A stretch of DNA of 44,127 nt, from positions 1 to 44,127 of the forward strand of contig CALMZQ010000177.1 in NCBI GenBank assembly GCA_937870915.1, read 5' to 3'. Of this stretch, positions 1 through 8,056 are shown one piece after another; the first letter of the stretch is position 1, and each line of letters starts with the position of its first letter. The notes under the pieces were generated by a model. The model saw only the letters and a program-made list of their open reading frames with translations. It made no database searches and was not told the origin of the DNA. The DNA is from an uncultured Ignavibacteria bacterium (GTDB lineage: Bacteria; Bacteroidota; Ignavibacteria; Kapaibacteriales; Kapaibacteriaceae). The position numbers and the translations under genes were made by a program.

Positions 1-47
1 TGCTCACTTTGACGCGGAATTCACTGCTCAGTTAGCAACGGAAAGAG

Positions 48-3000
48 GTGTTCACATTACGCGGATTTTCCACTCCGAGTACAAACGTTAGCGAGAGCTT
101 GATTCCAGTGTCTACCCCCGAATATTACGGGGCAAGCCAGACGTTTCTTTCATTTGCCGAAGACAGTCTCACGCAATCAGCGGTCACCTATAACGCTATC
201 GGCCAGGTCATGCGCGCTCGGCGTGGGTCCGGCGCGGACTCCGTGGTTGTTCGATATCATTACGCAGACCGAACAGGGAGACTCGATACAATCTATCTGC
301 CGGATAGTCAAAAGGTTGTCTTTACCTATGACGCATTCGGTCGCCTATCACGGATGGTCCATCCAGACCTGGGGCCTACCCGATACAAATACGACGATCG
401 ATCGCAGGTGCGATTTGTACAAACCAAGTTGCAGGCACAGGGCTTGAACGGCGTCAAACGCGTCACGTATTACGAATACGATGATCTTGGACGCCGTACG
501 CTCGTTGGAGAGGCGGCTCTGGCTACAGGCTCAACTTTTGAGTCCCTAGACTCTTCATGTGTGTCTGTAACCGGTGTGGCTGACACGCTACTCAACACGA
601 CGATCTATGACACACCAACACGCACGGTGCCTCGTATCTCTTTGAAGCGTATGCCTACAACGTGTATTCCGGCATGGGGCTCTCGTAAACCACCGTATGA
701 TTTGGCGCCGGTTGATATGGAGGACGTGTTTGTCAGACCGGCCGACGTTGTCCGCTATTTGGGTCAGAACGGTCAGTTTACATCACCTGCGGATTCCTCT
801 GACTTTGAGGATATCGGGGATTATCCTGAGCACCCACGTTCGATGGTGATCTATGACCATGTGCCCAACGTGATATCGTCGCGTGTGCCTGGGGCAGTGT
901 TCAACGGACTCCCACCGAAGCGTCTTCTTGAATGTCTTGCTCCCACCGGAGAGTTCCGCAATACGCTTGGCCGGGTGGCTGCACAAGCCTATAGAGATCA
1001 CTCATCTCAAGCCTATTGGTACAAGGTGTACTCCTATGATCATAAGGGGCGAGTTGAGTGTGAGATCCGCATTGACGATGGTCTTGGGATTGGTGTGACC
1101 TACCTTACCTATAATAGTGCTTCATTGGTAACGAGTGTTCGCACGGTGGATGCAATTCGCAATCATGCCACGTGGTATACCTATGACAATGCTGGCAGGG
1201 TGAGCCAGATGCGCACTGCTCTCTCGGCTTCCGGCCCTGACTTTGGACTCGGACTCATGGACGATGATGACGACACGCTCTTCAACTGCTATCAGACGAT
1301 GACCCCATATTTTGCGGCGCGTCCTACAGATCCTGACGTAGTGTATTCCTATGATAAAATGGGCCGAATGACATCAAAGGTTTACGCCAACGCCGAGCCG
1401 GCAGGAGACATCGAGCACGAATGGAAGTTTACGTGGCAGGGTCGATTGGACACTGCCGAAGCATTTGTTGATGTTGTGCCCTTAGTTAGCATTGCCAAGG
1501 AGTCGTTTGAATACCGCACCGACGGCGTGGCAACAAAGTTCGAGAGTGATGCTCGGGTATTGACAGATACCACCTGGGCTGAGTATGATGAGATCGCGAG
1601 GGTAACGGAAACAACAAGCACTGCCTTTACGAGCTCCAACTATGAGTTTGACGTGCTCTCGCGCAGAACGAATGAAATTCGAGGCGTTGATCCGGCAGAC
1701 ACGACACGTCCTCACACGTATGTGACCACGGGCACGGTGATCACGGATGTCACCAGTGACATGGACACGACAGAGCGTGTAGACTACACCTGGGACGGAC
1801 AAGGCCGAGCTACCGGAAGACGAGTAAACGTAGGGGGCATCGCTACCGACGAAAGTTATGAGTACGGATATCATGACCGTATGCTCACACTGGCGATCGA
1901 CGATCCGGAGCGAGCTCCCGGATGTACACCGGTGGCCGTTGATTCAAACAACAACAACTACAGCGAATTTGAGACATGGGCCTACCGGTACTCACCATCG
2001 GGCTTGCGTGAACAGAAAAGACTCATGACAGACTGGGTGCATGACCGTAATACCTGCGGTACAGCGCCATGGACGCACTATGTACTCAGCGGATCAGGCA
2101 GACCTCTTGTTGTCTACCATGGTCGCCAGACCTCAGAAAATCCGTGCGCTACGGATAGTTTTGGCATCTATGATCGGCGCGTTTACATCTATCCATTCGA
2201 ATTCCGAGCCTACGGTCCGGATGGTGTGAACGTCATCTTTGAACGTGACCAATACGGCGAATGGGTCAAGCGTTTTGTAACACACAACCGCCAGGGGTCT
2301 ATCGTCGGTATCAACGACGCAGATGGCTATCAAGACCAAGCCCTATACGAGAACTATGGGTCACGTCACAACGATTGGGACCGCCGAACCGGATGGCTCG
2401 ACCGTGAACGTGATTATGAAACATCACCGAACTCAGCCGCACACAAACTCTACGATCTCGATCACCGCAGGTACGATCAATCAAGCGCTACCTTCTTGAG
2501 TGTAGACCCACTGTGGATGTCGAACCTGCATCAAGGATCATATGTGTATTGTGAAGGTGATGGCATTAATTTGATTGATCCATGGGGGTTGGATCCAGCT
2601 AGTCCGCTTAAACCTGGGAGCACGAGCAAAGGGGGAAGTGGATACGTTGATGTAAGAGACCCTAAGATCTCCAATGAACGAGGGGACGAGACTCTGCCGG
2701 GTGGGCAACATGGCGGAGATTGGGGTGGTGCGAGTAGCGGAAGTGGCAGTTCCGGCGGAAGTAAAGGGTCGAGTGAGAAAAGGGATCCGAATACTGTTTC
2801 AGATCCAACTCAAGACCCGTTTGGTTACAACACTCCGCAAGGTTCGATTCGTAAAGTTGGTGTCGCTCTGCGGATCGGTTGTGTTGAATGTCTTTCACCT
2901 GTAGAACGCTCAAATGTTAGGCAGTTCCTTGGTATTGTTGCAGGTGAATCAAGCCCACTCGAAGAGGAAGCAAAAGAGATAGGTGAGGTACTTATAAATC

Positions 3001-3386
3001 GTATGCTTTGGGTTGGGGTCACCTTCAGCACGCCTGATATGATTAATAAGATTGGAGGTAAGAAAAGCTTTGCATCAATGAAAGAAACTGACGAGGATAA
3101 TGGATACCCGGCTGTTATGAATGAGCAGCTTACAGAGGTGTTATCTTCTGAATTCAAATTTAGTTCGAGTATCGAAGGAGCTGTTGATGCTATGATTGAT
3201 GAGCAAGAGTCTGATCCATTCAATCTCCATACTCCCTATTTCTGGGATGGAAATGATAGTCGTGACAAGGCGATAACAGGTCCGTGGACTTGGCTTGAAA
3301 ATGGGACAGGAACGCACACGATCTTGTATACCATCGGTGGAACAACTTTCTTCAGGTACATCAACCCAAAGCGGAGGTGGAAATGA
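48..3386 (+). CDS. RHS/YD-repeat polymorphic toxin with SleB-like C-terminal domain (probably 5'-truncated)
   Basis: Seen: at least ten YD-type repeats (for example VFTYDAFGRLSRM, YSYDKMGRMTSK, YTWDGQGRATGR) fill residues ~40-690. The RHS-associated core follows and ends in YDQSSATFLSVDPLW and the IDPWGLD motif at ~843-849. A Gly/Ser-rich linker (~850-930) leads to a C-terminal domain (~935-1112) with GIVAGESS, EIGEVLINRM and FWDGNDS...TGPW. Known: RHS cores form a shell around a variable toxin tip, and DPxGL is where RHS toxins cleave themselves. The GES and LNR-like patterns recall SleB/hydrolase_2 cell-wall hydrolases. Inferred: a contact-dependent or secreted toxin acting on peptidoglycan. 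The start used is GTG with no clear ribosome site. An in-frame TAG at 33-35 blocks extension, and there is no signal peptide or N-terminal delivery domain, so the 5' part is probably lost or frameshifted. The tail is more AT-rich than the core, as expected for a swapped cassette. The stop overlaps the next gene by 4 nt. The RHS call is firm; the tail assignment is tentative. Confidence 0.85.
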   Translation: MFTLRGFSTPSTNVSESLIPVSTPEYYGASQTFLSFAEDSLTQSAVTYNAIGQVMRARRGSGADSVVVRYHYADRTGRLDTIYLPDSQKVVFTYDAFGRLSRMVHPDLGPTRYKYDDRSQVRFVQTKLQAQGLNGVKRVTYYEYDDLGRRTLVGEAALATGSTFESLDSSCVSVTGVADTLLNTTIYDTPTRTVPRISLKRMPTTCIPAWGSRKPPYDLAPVDMEDVFVRPADVVRYLGQNGQFTSPADSSDFEDIGDYPEHPRSMVIYDHVPNVISSRVPGAVFNGLPPKRLLECLAPTGEFRNTLGRVAAQAYRDHSSQAYWYKVYSYDHKGRVECEIRIDDGLGIGVTYLTYNSASLVTSVRTVDAIRNHATWYTYDNAGRVSQMRTALSASGPDFGLGLMDDDDDTLFNCYQTMTPYFAARPTDPDVVYSYDKMGRMTSKVYANAEPAGDIEHEWKFTWQGRLDTAEAFVDVVPLVSIAKESFEYRTDGVATKFESDARVLTDTTWAEYDEIARVTETTSTAFTSSNYEFDVLSRRTNEIRGVDPADTTRPHTYVTTGTVITDVTSDMDTTERVDYTWDGQGRATGRRVNVGGIATDESYEYGYHDRMLTLAIDDPERAPGCTPVAVDSNNNNYSEFETWAYRYSPSGLREQKRLMTDWVHDRNTCGTAPWTHYVLSGSGRPLVVYHGRQTSENPCATDSFGIYDRRVYIYPFEFRAYGPDGVNVIFERDQYGEWVKRFVTHNRQGSIVGINDADGYQDQALYENYGSRHNDWDRRTGWLDRERDYETSPNSAAHKLYDLDHRRYDQSSATFLSVDPLWMSNLHQGSYVYCEGDGINLIDPWGLDPASPLKPGSTSKGGSGYVDVRDPKISNERGDETLPGGQHGGDWGGASSGSGSSGGSKGSSEKRDPNTVSDPTQDPFGYNTPQGSIRKVGVALRIGCVECLSPVERSNVRQFLGIVAGESSPLEEEAKEIGEVLINRMLWVGVTFSTPDMINKIGGKKSFASMKETDEDNGYPAVMNEQLTEVLSSEFKFSSSIEGAVDAMIDEQESDPFNLHTPYFWDGNDSRDKAITGPWTWLENGTGTHTILYTIGGTTFFRYINPKRRWK

Positions 3387-4240
3387 CATTCTTTTTGAAA
3401 GTTACGCCGATCGTTATTTTGCTACTCGCCATCGGATGTACAAAGAGTGACACTGTTGGGCAAGGTACAGTAGGTGGGCCAATTGGGGATAGCGTAGTAT
3501 TGGCAAAAAAGCAAAATGATGAACATGTCATTTTCAGTACGAAGCTGTGTGAACTCAACAATACAGACTCAGTTAGAGTGACTGTGGTGTTTAAAGGGTC
3601 AACCCGTGATCTTCATGTTTTCTCAGAACTGGATACTATAATAGGCCATGCTCGTTCAGTGTATGACGTGATATCATTGCCAAGTAGCGCTGGTATCATG
3701 TTACAAGTAAAGGTTGGTTCAGGTTCTGACAATGAGCAATTTGAGCGCTCAATTGTTAGACTACATAATAACAAGTTGGTATGTTCACTGGTGATGACCG
3801 ATTCTACGTGGCTCAATGAGTATTATACAGGTGAGTACGGCCCAGATGCACCAGTATGGACATGGGAGGGGGTTGATACGGTTGATGGTGATTTGCACTC
3901 TGAATTCCAATTTTCTTCGGATGCATCGGAGTTGACAGTGCGTCAAAGCTATCCTGTTTTTGCACTGCGCAATGGAGTGGTCAAGAGTTGGAGTCATAGT
4001 AAGACTACGCGTCTCTATTACGATGATGAGAATGGCGTGTATTCTCAACTGACCGGCTCGTCCGGCCCGATCGGCAGAATCGATTACTGCGTCGATTCAA
4101 CAAGGTGTGGCCGACAATTCGAGCCTCGTTTTATCAACTTCATTCAAGAACGAGTACTTTATGACGGCTGTCACTGGTTGATGAAATCGAGAGCCGGTTG
4201 TTTCACACCTTTGCACATGCCTACTTCTGAGAAGCCATAG
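3383..4240 (+). CDS. Lipoprotein, candidate immunity protein for the RHS toxin
   Basis: Seen: 285 residues beginning at ATG 3383 with GGAGG at 3373-3377. An upstream GTG at 3377 is in frame but would place the start inside the ribosome site. The N-terminus is a hydrophobic signal ending in the lipobox LLAIGC, then a polar mature domain of beta-rich character with no family I recognise. ATGA at 3383-3386 couples it to the RHS stop. It is a distant paralogue of the lipoprotein at 8558-9406: RSVYDVISL matches RSYDSVYVL, NNKLVCSLVM matches DGKLVACAIL, and LYYDDENGVYSQ matches LLFDNDLGVYYT. Inferred: an envelope-anchored immunity protein, which fits a toxin attacking peptidoglycan in the periplasm. 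Translational coupling would supply it with the toxin. Confidence 0.75.
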   Translation: MTFFLKVTPIVILLLAIGCTKSDTVGQGTVGGPIGDSVVLAKKQNDEHVIFSTKLCELNNTDSVRVTVVFKGSTRDLHVFSELDTIIGHARSVYDVISLPSSAGIMLQVKVGSGSDNEQFERSIVRLHNNKLVCSLVMTDSTWLNEYYTGEYGPDAPVWTWEGVDTVDGDLHSEFQFSSDASELTVRQSYPVFALRNGVVKSWSHSKTTRLYYDDENGVYSQLTGSSGPIGRIDYCVDSTRCGRQFEPRFINFIQERVLYDGCHWLMKSRAGCFTPLHMPTSEKP

Positions 4241-4705
4241 CTGAATGCAAGGTTGTGACTTCAAATAGCTGAATAAACCGAGATGAATTAGTGGAATTCT
4301 CACTCGAAGCAGCTCGCTGAAACCGTCTTCCTTGGCTGGGCATTGTTCGTTCACCGACTAGATGGTGGTTGGGCGAGTATGTGTTCGGTTCTTGTATTGT
4401 CGGCGGCTGATGGATTTCATTTCTTCGATTTCCATTGAGTTGTTGATGCTGTGATATCATAATGAGTAAAAGCTACTCTCCTTTGCTTTGGTCATTAATT
4501 TTATGTGGCAGCCACGCTACACAGGGCCTAAATTTTAACGATAGCGCAGCTGATCTTGTTAGAGCTCGGACATCTTGTGTAAGTGAGAATCTGTAAGTGT
4601 TCGCATGGCCCTCAGTGTGGCGTATTCATCGAATAGTTTAGATGGACCGGCAGGTTGAGTATGTGATCCTGCTTGTGTGCGAAATCATCGCCAGGCAACG
4701 AAAGT
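4241..4705. other. Intergenic stretch between immunity gene and integrase, with a doubtful 44-codon ORF
   Basis: No recognisable gene. On the plus strand 4462-4596 encodes 44 residues starting MSKSYSPLLWSLILCGSHAT, which looks like a signal-peptide segment. There is no good ribosome site, so it may be the stump of a decayed exported or immunity protein. No clear terminator was seen after the immunity gene. Confidence 0.35.
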
Positions 4706-5797
4706 CTATTGTTCAATCTGTTTTAGCTTCACTGACAACATAGGTATGGATGCAATCGCATCGTGTTTACGTTGATCTACCAGCTTCGCATAGATCTGCG
4801 TCACCTTAATGTCGCGGTGGCCGAGCAAATGTTGTACGGCGTAAAGATCAATCCCCTGTGTGACCAACAACGTTGCAAACGTGTGCCGGGCAGTGTGGCT
4901 GGTGATGTGCTTCTCAATGCCTGCCTTGGCAACCCACCGCTGTAGGCGACGGTTGTAAACGTCGTCACGAGAAGGGAAGTCGAACACCTTCTCATTGGGT
5001 CGGGCGTTGTTACGCTCCGGTAGGAGCTCTCGGGCTTGATCGGAGATGGGAACAAGAACGTCATCGCCTGTTTTTTTCTGTGTGATCCTCAGTTCGGCCC
5101 CCTGCACACCCTTCCACGTGAGTGCGCGGAGATCGCTTATCCGCAGACCGGTGAGGCAGGCGAACAAGAATGACCGTTTTACCATGTCATGGTCGGTCGG
5201 GGTTGCAAACAAGGCGCGGAGTTCGTCCACGGTTAGATACTCGCGGCTGGTACGAACACGCTTGATAGGCCGTGCGTACGTGAAAGGGTTCACACCAATG
5301 ATCTTCTGCTTTACTGCGATGTTGAAGGCGGTCTTGAGCACATCGAGGTATGTTGCGATGGAGTTGGGTTTGAGACCCTGTTCCTCAAGGTGTCTCCGGA
5401 AACCGTCGATCCAATTCTCGCCAATATCGCCGAAACGTGGTCTACCCTTGGTGTATTCAGATAGGTGGTAACGCGTGTTCCGCCACGGCTTCCCACGAGT
5501 GGCCTTTAGCTCGTCGAAGAAAGTTAGGAAGTCCTCTTCAGGTCGTAGCTGCAGCTCCTCTATCCCTACCCGACGTAGTGACCGCTCTCGCAGCCGCTTG
5601 GCCTTGATCTGCTCAGCCAAAAGCATCGCTTCGCGGTCGCGATCTTTGTCACCTGATAGATAGATGCCAAGGTGTTCGCGTGTACGTTTGCCCCTATCGA
5701 CAACATCCAGTATGAGGGCGTCAGCATTCTTGCCCTTACGGATCCGTATCGTAACCCCGATTGCAGTGGCCTTAGTCTTTGTGGTGCGTTTGGACAC
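4706..5797 (-). CDS. Tyrosine recombinase / site-specific integrase
   Basis: 363 residues. Seen: an N-terminal arm-binding region (~1-80), a SAM-like core-binding domain (~85-180), and the catalytic domain (~185-350) with R219 in TGLRISDLRALTW, a lysine near 241 in TQKKTGD, H301-x2-R304 in HTARHTFA, H327 in LLGHRD, and nucleophile Y336 in TQIYAK. All catalytic positions are present. Known: the family cuts and rejoins DNA through a 3'-phosphotyrosine and drives integration of genomic islands. Context: the gene starts about 150 bp from a tRNA-Pro 3' fragment, a typical att site, and lies between an intact RHS toxin pair and decayed orphan cassettes. A truncated second copy lies at 8057-8386. 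It probably mobilises, or once mobilised, this accessory region. Confidence 0.93.
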   Translation of the reverse strand: MSKRTTKTKATAIGVTIRIRKGKNADALILDVVDRGKRTREHLGIYLSGDKDRDREAMLLAEQIKAKRLRERSLRRVGIEELQLRPEEDFLTFFDELKATRGKPWRNTRYHLSEYTKGRPRFGDIGENWIDGFRRHLEEQGLKPNSIATYLDVLKTAFNIAVKQKIIGVNPFTYARPIKRVRTSREYLTVDELRALFATPTDHDMVKRSFLFACLTGLRISDLRALTWKGVQGAELRITQKKTGDDVLVPISDQARELLPERNNARPNEKVFDFPSRDDVYNRRLQRWVAKAGIEKHITSHTARHTFATLLVTQGIDLYAVQHLLGHRDIKVTQIYAKLVDQRKHDAIASIPMLSVKLKQIEQ

Positions 5798-5950
5798 GAT
5801 GGATCGTACGGCGTGTGACAGAAATGTGACAGATTTGATTCAAATGTATCAAAACCCTTCGAAACATCTACAATTCCTCGTTCATGTAAGTCAATGGTGT
5901 ATATAGCATTGTATGAATATGTTTCGAAACATTTAGATTCGTATCGACGT

Positions 5951-5987
5951 GTAGCGATAGTGGGTTCAAATCCCGCTACGCTGACCA
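5951..5987 (+). other. tRNA-Pro 3' end, probable attachment site (attL/attR remnant)
   Basis: Seen: a perfect T-arm, stem GTGGG (5960-5964), loop TTCAAAT, stem CCCGC (5972-5976), then a 7-nt acceptor strand TACGCTG, discriminator A (5984) and encoded CCA (5985-5987). The 5' acceptor strand, D-arm and anticodon arm are absent, so this is a fragment and not a working gene. An acceptor of this sequence with A73 fits tRNA-Pro. Known: tyrosine recombinases of islands often use the tRNA 3' end as att core. The intact tRNA should lie at the other border. Confidence 0.7.
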
Positions 5988-5994
5988 AGAAGAA

Positions 5995-6045
5995 ACGACG
6001 TCACTCGCTTCGCTCGTAATGACGTAGTGACGGAATGACGTCGTC
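5995..6045. repeat. TGACG-rich inverted repeat
   Basis: Contains CTCGCTTCGCTCG followed by AATGACG, GTGACGG and AATGACG units, with inverted GTCACT/AGTGAC-type arms. The ATGACG unit recurs in the array at 25698-25847 and inside the gene at 14705-15847. Confidence 0.6.
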
Positions 6046-6097
6046 CGCAACACGAAACGGTGCTACAACACCATGAGACCTACGCCCCCTCTTCAAC

Positions 6098-6262
6098 TAT
6101 GATCAATCAAACGTCACCATATTCAGTGTAGACTCACGATGGCTGTTGAACCTGCATCAAGGGGCGTATGTGATTTGCGATGGTGATGGGATAAACATGA
6201 TCGATCCGTGGGGGCTGGACCAAGCGCCCGGGGGATCAGGATGCCTTACCTTAGCAACTTGA
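6098..6262 (+). pseudogene. RHS core-tip remnant 1
   Basis: The reading frame gives YDQSNVTIFSVDSRW, then LNLHQGAYVICDGDG and INMIDPWGLD, which matches residues ~815-849 of the RHS protein at 48-3386, and then runs to a stop at 6260-6262. The frame is closed upstream by TGA at 6074-6076. This is a detached RHS tip, the entry point of an orphan toxin cassette. Nucleotide similarity to the intact tip is obvious. Confidence 0.85.
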
Positions 6263-6311
6263 GGAAACTGCCGGGCATGTTGTTGCAGCAAGGTGCAACA
6301 TTGGCGTTTGA

Positions 6312-6665
6312 ATGAACACTTCTGTGTCAATTAGTAAAGTGGACGGATGGTATGCAACCATGTCACCGAGCGAAATAGATCCTAGCACATACTTTAGCGG
6401 TAACGCAGCATACGTCAAAGGCGGAATATCCTTAGCCTCAGCCGCGGGTCTAGGCTCGCAAGTTAGTTTAGTTGATCCACCACCCGGTTCAACGTCACTT
6501 CCAATTGTAAATGGTTTCGATGTACACACAACGATAGGAATTGGCTTGGCGAAAGGAAGTTGTGCAATCAGCAAGTCGTGGCTACTTCCCGTTTTTGCCA
6601 TTTTAGAATATGAAAGCGGTGAACATGAAAACGGTCAAGATGAAGAACATGTACACGGGCGTTAG
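6312..6665 (+). pseudogene. Possible decayed RHS toxin C-terminal domain (orphan cassette 1)
   Basis: 117 codons from ATG 6312, directly after an in-frame TGA (6309-6311). The same frame is open from 6255 to that TGA (QLEETAGHVVAARCN), so a longer domain may have been interrupted by the stop and by a frameshift relative to the RHS tip just upstream. The body is Gly/Ala/Ser-rich (YVKGGISLASAAGLGS, FDVHTTIGIGLAKGS). I recognise no toxin family. Its 3' end overlaps the next ORF by 56 nt. Position between an RHS tip and a membrane protein is the main argument for a toxin tail. Confidence 0.45.
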
Positions 6666-6999
6666 CGTTCGCCATTGGGTAGTCTTTTGGTCTATCACAA
6701 TCACCGTTGCGAGTTTACTGTTGATTGTAGATCAAGGAGATCCGACATTTCAAGAACAGGAGTTTACCTCAGAGATAGTGTCGATTCAGAGTCGCGATAC
6801 ATGCTGGCAACTGGAACTTGCTGTGGGTGTCATGTCAAGGAGTCGCCACATCATTCTTATCTGTCCAAAGTCTTGGGGCGATGGTTTCAGTAGCAAGAGC
6901 TTGCATATCGGTCTGATAGCTCATAAGATATCGGGCTCAGATACTCTCGAATTTTACGACCGTAGTCATAGGTACATTGGATACGTCGTCTGCAAATAG
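6610..6999 (+). CDS. Small membrane-anchored protein, candidate orphan immunity protein
   Basis: 129 residues from ATG 6610. In-frame ATGs at 6625, 6640 and 6649 are alternatives, and no start has a strong ribosome site. One hydrophobic segment, WVVFWSITITVASLLLIV (~23-40), is followed by a ~90-residue polar domain ending in HRYIGYVVCK. No known family recognised. It occupies the immunity slot of orphan cassette 1, after a presumed toxin tail. A membrane anchor with an exported domain fits protection against an envelope-acting toxin. Confidence 0.5.
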   Translation: MKAVNMKTVKMKNMYTGVSVRHWVVFWSITITVASLLLIVDQGDPTFQEQEFTSEIVSIQSRDTCWQLELAVGVMSRSRHIILICPKSWGDGFSSKSLHIGLIAHKISGSDTLEFYDRSHRYIGYVVCK

Positions 7000-7106
7000 A
7001 GAAGTAATGAGCGCGCTATAATGCCGTGAATGGTGGGGATTATCATTTGTGATCACTGCGTCGCATTCTAATAATGTACTCCTATGAGTAATCGCCATTG
7101 TCAAAC

Positions 7107-7202
7107 CTCGATCACCGCAAGTACGATCAATCAAGCGCCACGTTCCTCAGCGTCGATCCGTTGTGGATGTCAAACCTGCATCAAGGGGCGTATGTTCTAT
7201 GA
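7107..7202 (+). pseudogene. RHS core-tip remnant 2
   Basis: Frame reads LDHRKYDQSSATFLSVDPLW, then MSNLHQGAYVL and stop (7200-7202), nearly identical to the intact RHS tip at residues ~805-835. It breaks off before the IDPWGL motif. A frame change at ~7195 continues into a 22-codon tail that ends in an ATGA overlap with the following lipoprotein. Confidence 0.85.
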
Positions 7203-7263
7203 CGCCGGATTTGGCATTCGCTCAAACGGATTGTTGTTTCCACGAAAATTTATCCTACCATGA
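7195..7263 (+). pseudogene. Toxin-tail stump of orphan cassette 2
   Basis: Twenty-two codons, FYDAGFGIRSNGLLF then PRKFILP, ending at TGA 7261-7263. The TGA overlaps the ATG at 7260 of the next gene exactly as the intact RHS stop overlaps its immunity gene. Inferred: the last residues of a toxin whose body was deleted between this point and the RHS tip. Too short to classify. Confidence 0.45.
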
Positions 7264-7883
7264 AGTACCCACTTGCAACTCTTGTCCATTTCATTCTTGG
7301 AATTGCATCCTGTGCAATCTGTAGCGGCTGCATCTATGAAGATGGCACCGATTGCGGAAAAACAGAAGCGCAGTTGAGAAAGCTCATGCACAGTGATTGG
7401 TGGGCTCAAAGTGAATCTGTGATTGACTCAACGTGTTTAAAGATTGTCGAGTATTCGACGTGTAAGAATGTGGACCGCAAAGTTCTTTTCGCATTTGTTA
7501 GCACGTTGTTTGGAAACCGTCAGTATTCGCAAGCACGATTTGTTCTGAGCGGGATTGCTCAGAACGGTCATTCTCGCATAGTGGACACCTTGTTGCTTGT
7601 GCTGGCTGATTGGAAATTGCTGGACACAACATCTGCGCGTAGTCGGTTGTCGGAATTTGTCAGGATCTATCGTGCAGACGCAGCCCAGAGATCCGCGCGA
7701 GACAGTGATATTGACAAGACCATTGTGCTTGCTTTACTTGTTCTAAATCGAGATTGGAACCACGACCCAGATACATTGTTGATCAGCTCGATTCGATTGC
7801 AACTCATGGATGAACAACGTCACATGTTTGATCGCGTCGGATCGACCGCTCAAGCTATTGTAGCAGCGTATTGTCCTGGCTAA
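7260..7883 (+). CDS. Lipoprotein, candidate orphan immunity protein
   Basis: 207 residues from ATG 7260. A hydrophobic N-terminus (LATLVHFILGIASCAICSGC) has a lipobox-like cysteine at the ICSGC or IASC position. The mature part is mostly helical with the look of a helical-repeat scaffold (KVLFAFVSTLFGNRQYS, VDTLLLVLADWKLLD). Not similar to the other two lipoproteins of this region, so it probably protects against a different toxin. Follows an RHS tip remnant and a toxin-tail stump with a 4-nt overlap. Unknown family; the immunity role is inferred from position. Confidence 0.6.
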   Translation: MKYPLATLVHFILGIASCAICSGCIYEDGTDCGKTEAQLRKLMHSDWWAQSESVIDSTCLKIVEYSTCKNVDRKVLFAFVSTLFGNRQYSQARFVLSGIAQNGHSRIVDTLLLVLADWKLLDTTSARSRLSEFVRIYRADAAQRSARDSDIDKTIVLALLVLNRDWNHDPDTLLISSIRLQLMDEQRHMFDRVGSTAQAIVAAYCPG

Positions 7884-7887
7884 TCAT

Positions 7888-8056
7888 GCCGAGCTCATCG
7901 ACATTCAAATGACACCTTAGATTCGTGAACACTACTGTCCAGACTTTGTTGACACGTTCCGGAACGTGGAGTTTCAAGCCGTTTAGGCTGGCGACGATGC
8001 GCTCGAAAGGTACTTCTATAAGAACTATGAGATCAAACGGGGATCTACATATGAAT
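7888..8056 (+). pseudogene. Decayed coding fragment with two in-frame stops
   Basis: The frame starting at 7888 reads AELIDIQMTP, stop, IREHYCPDFVDTFRNVEFQ, stop, then AGDDALERYFYKNYEIKRGS and on toward 8100. The amino-acid composition looks protein-like, but stops at 7918-7920 and 7984-7986 break it. It may be the remains of another toxin or immunity gene cut by the integrase fragment. No family recognised. Confidence 0.3.

Larger units (their letters stand above)
5798..6097. other. Integrase upstream region with att-like sequence and repeats
   Basis: No gene of its own. It holds two copies of TTCGAAACAT near 5859 and 5923, the second inside the perfect 14-bp palindrome ATGTTTCGAAACAT (5919-5932), which could be integrase or regulator binding sites. 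It also holds the tRNA-Pro 3' end (5951-5987) and a short TGACG-rich hairpin-like repeat (5995-6045) containing CTCGCTTCGCTCG. Confidence 0.5.

Noticed and set aside
5951-5987. Functional tRNA gene
   Set aside because: Only the T-arm and 3' acceptor strand are present; no anticodon or D-arm can be folded from the upstream bases.
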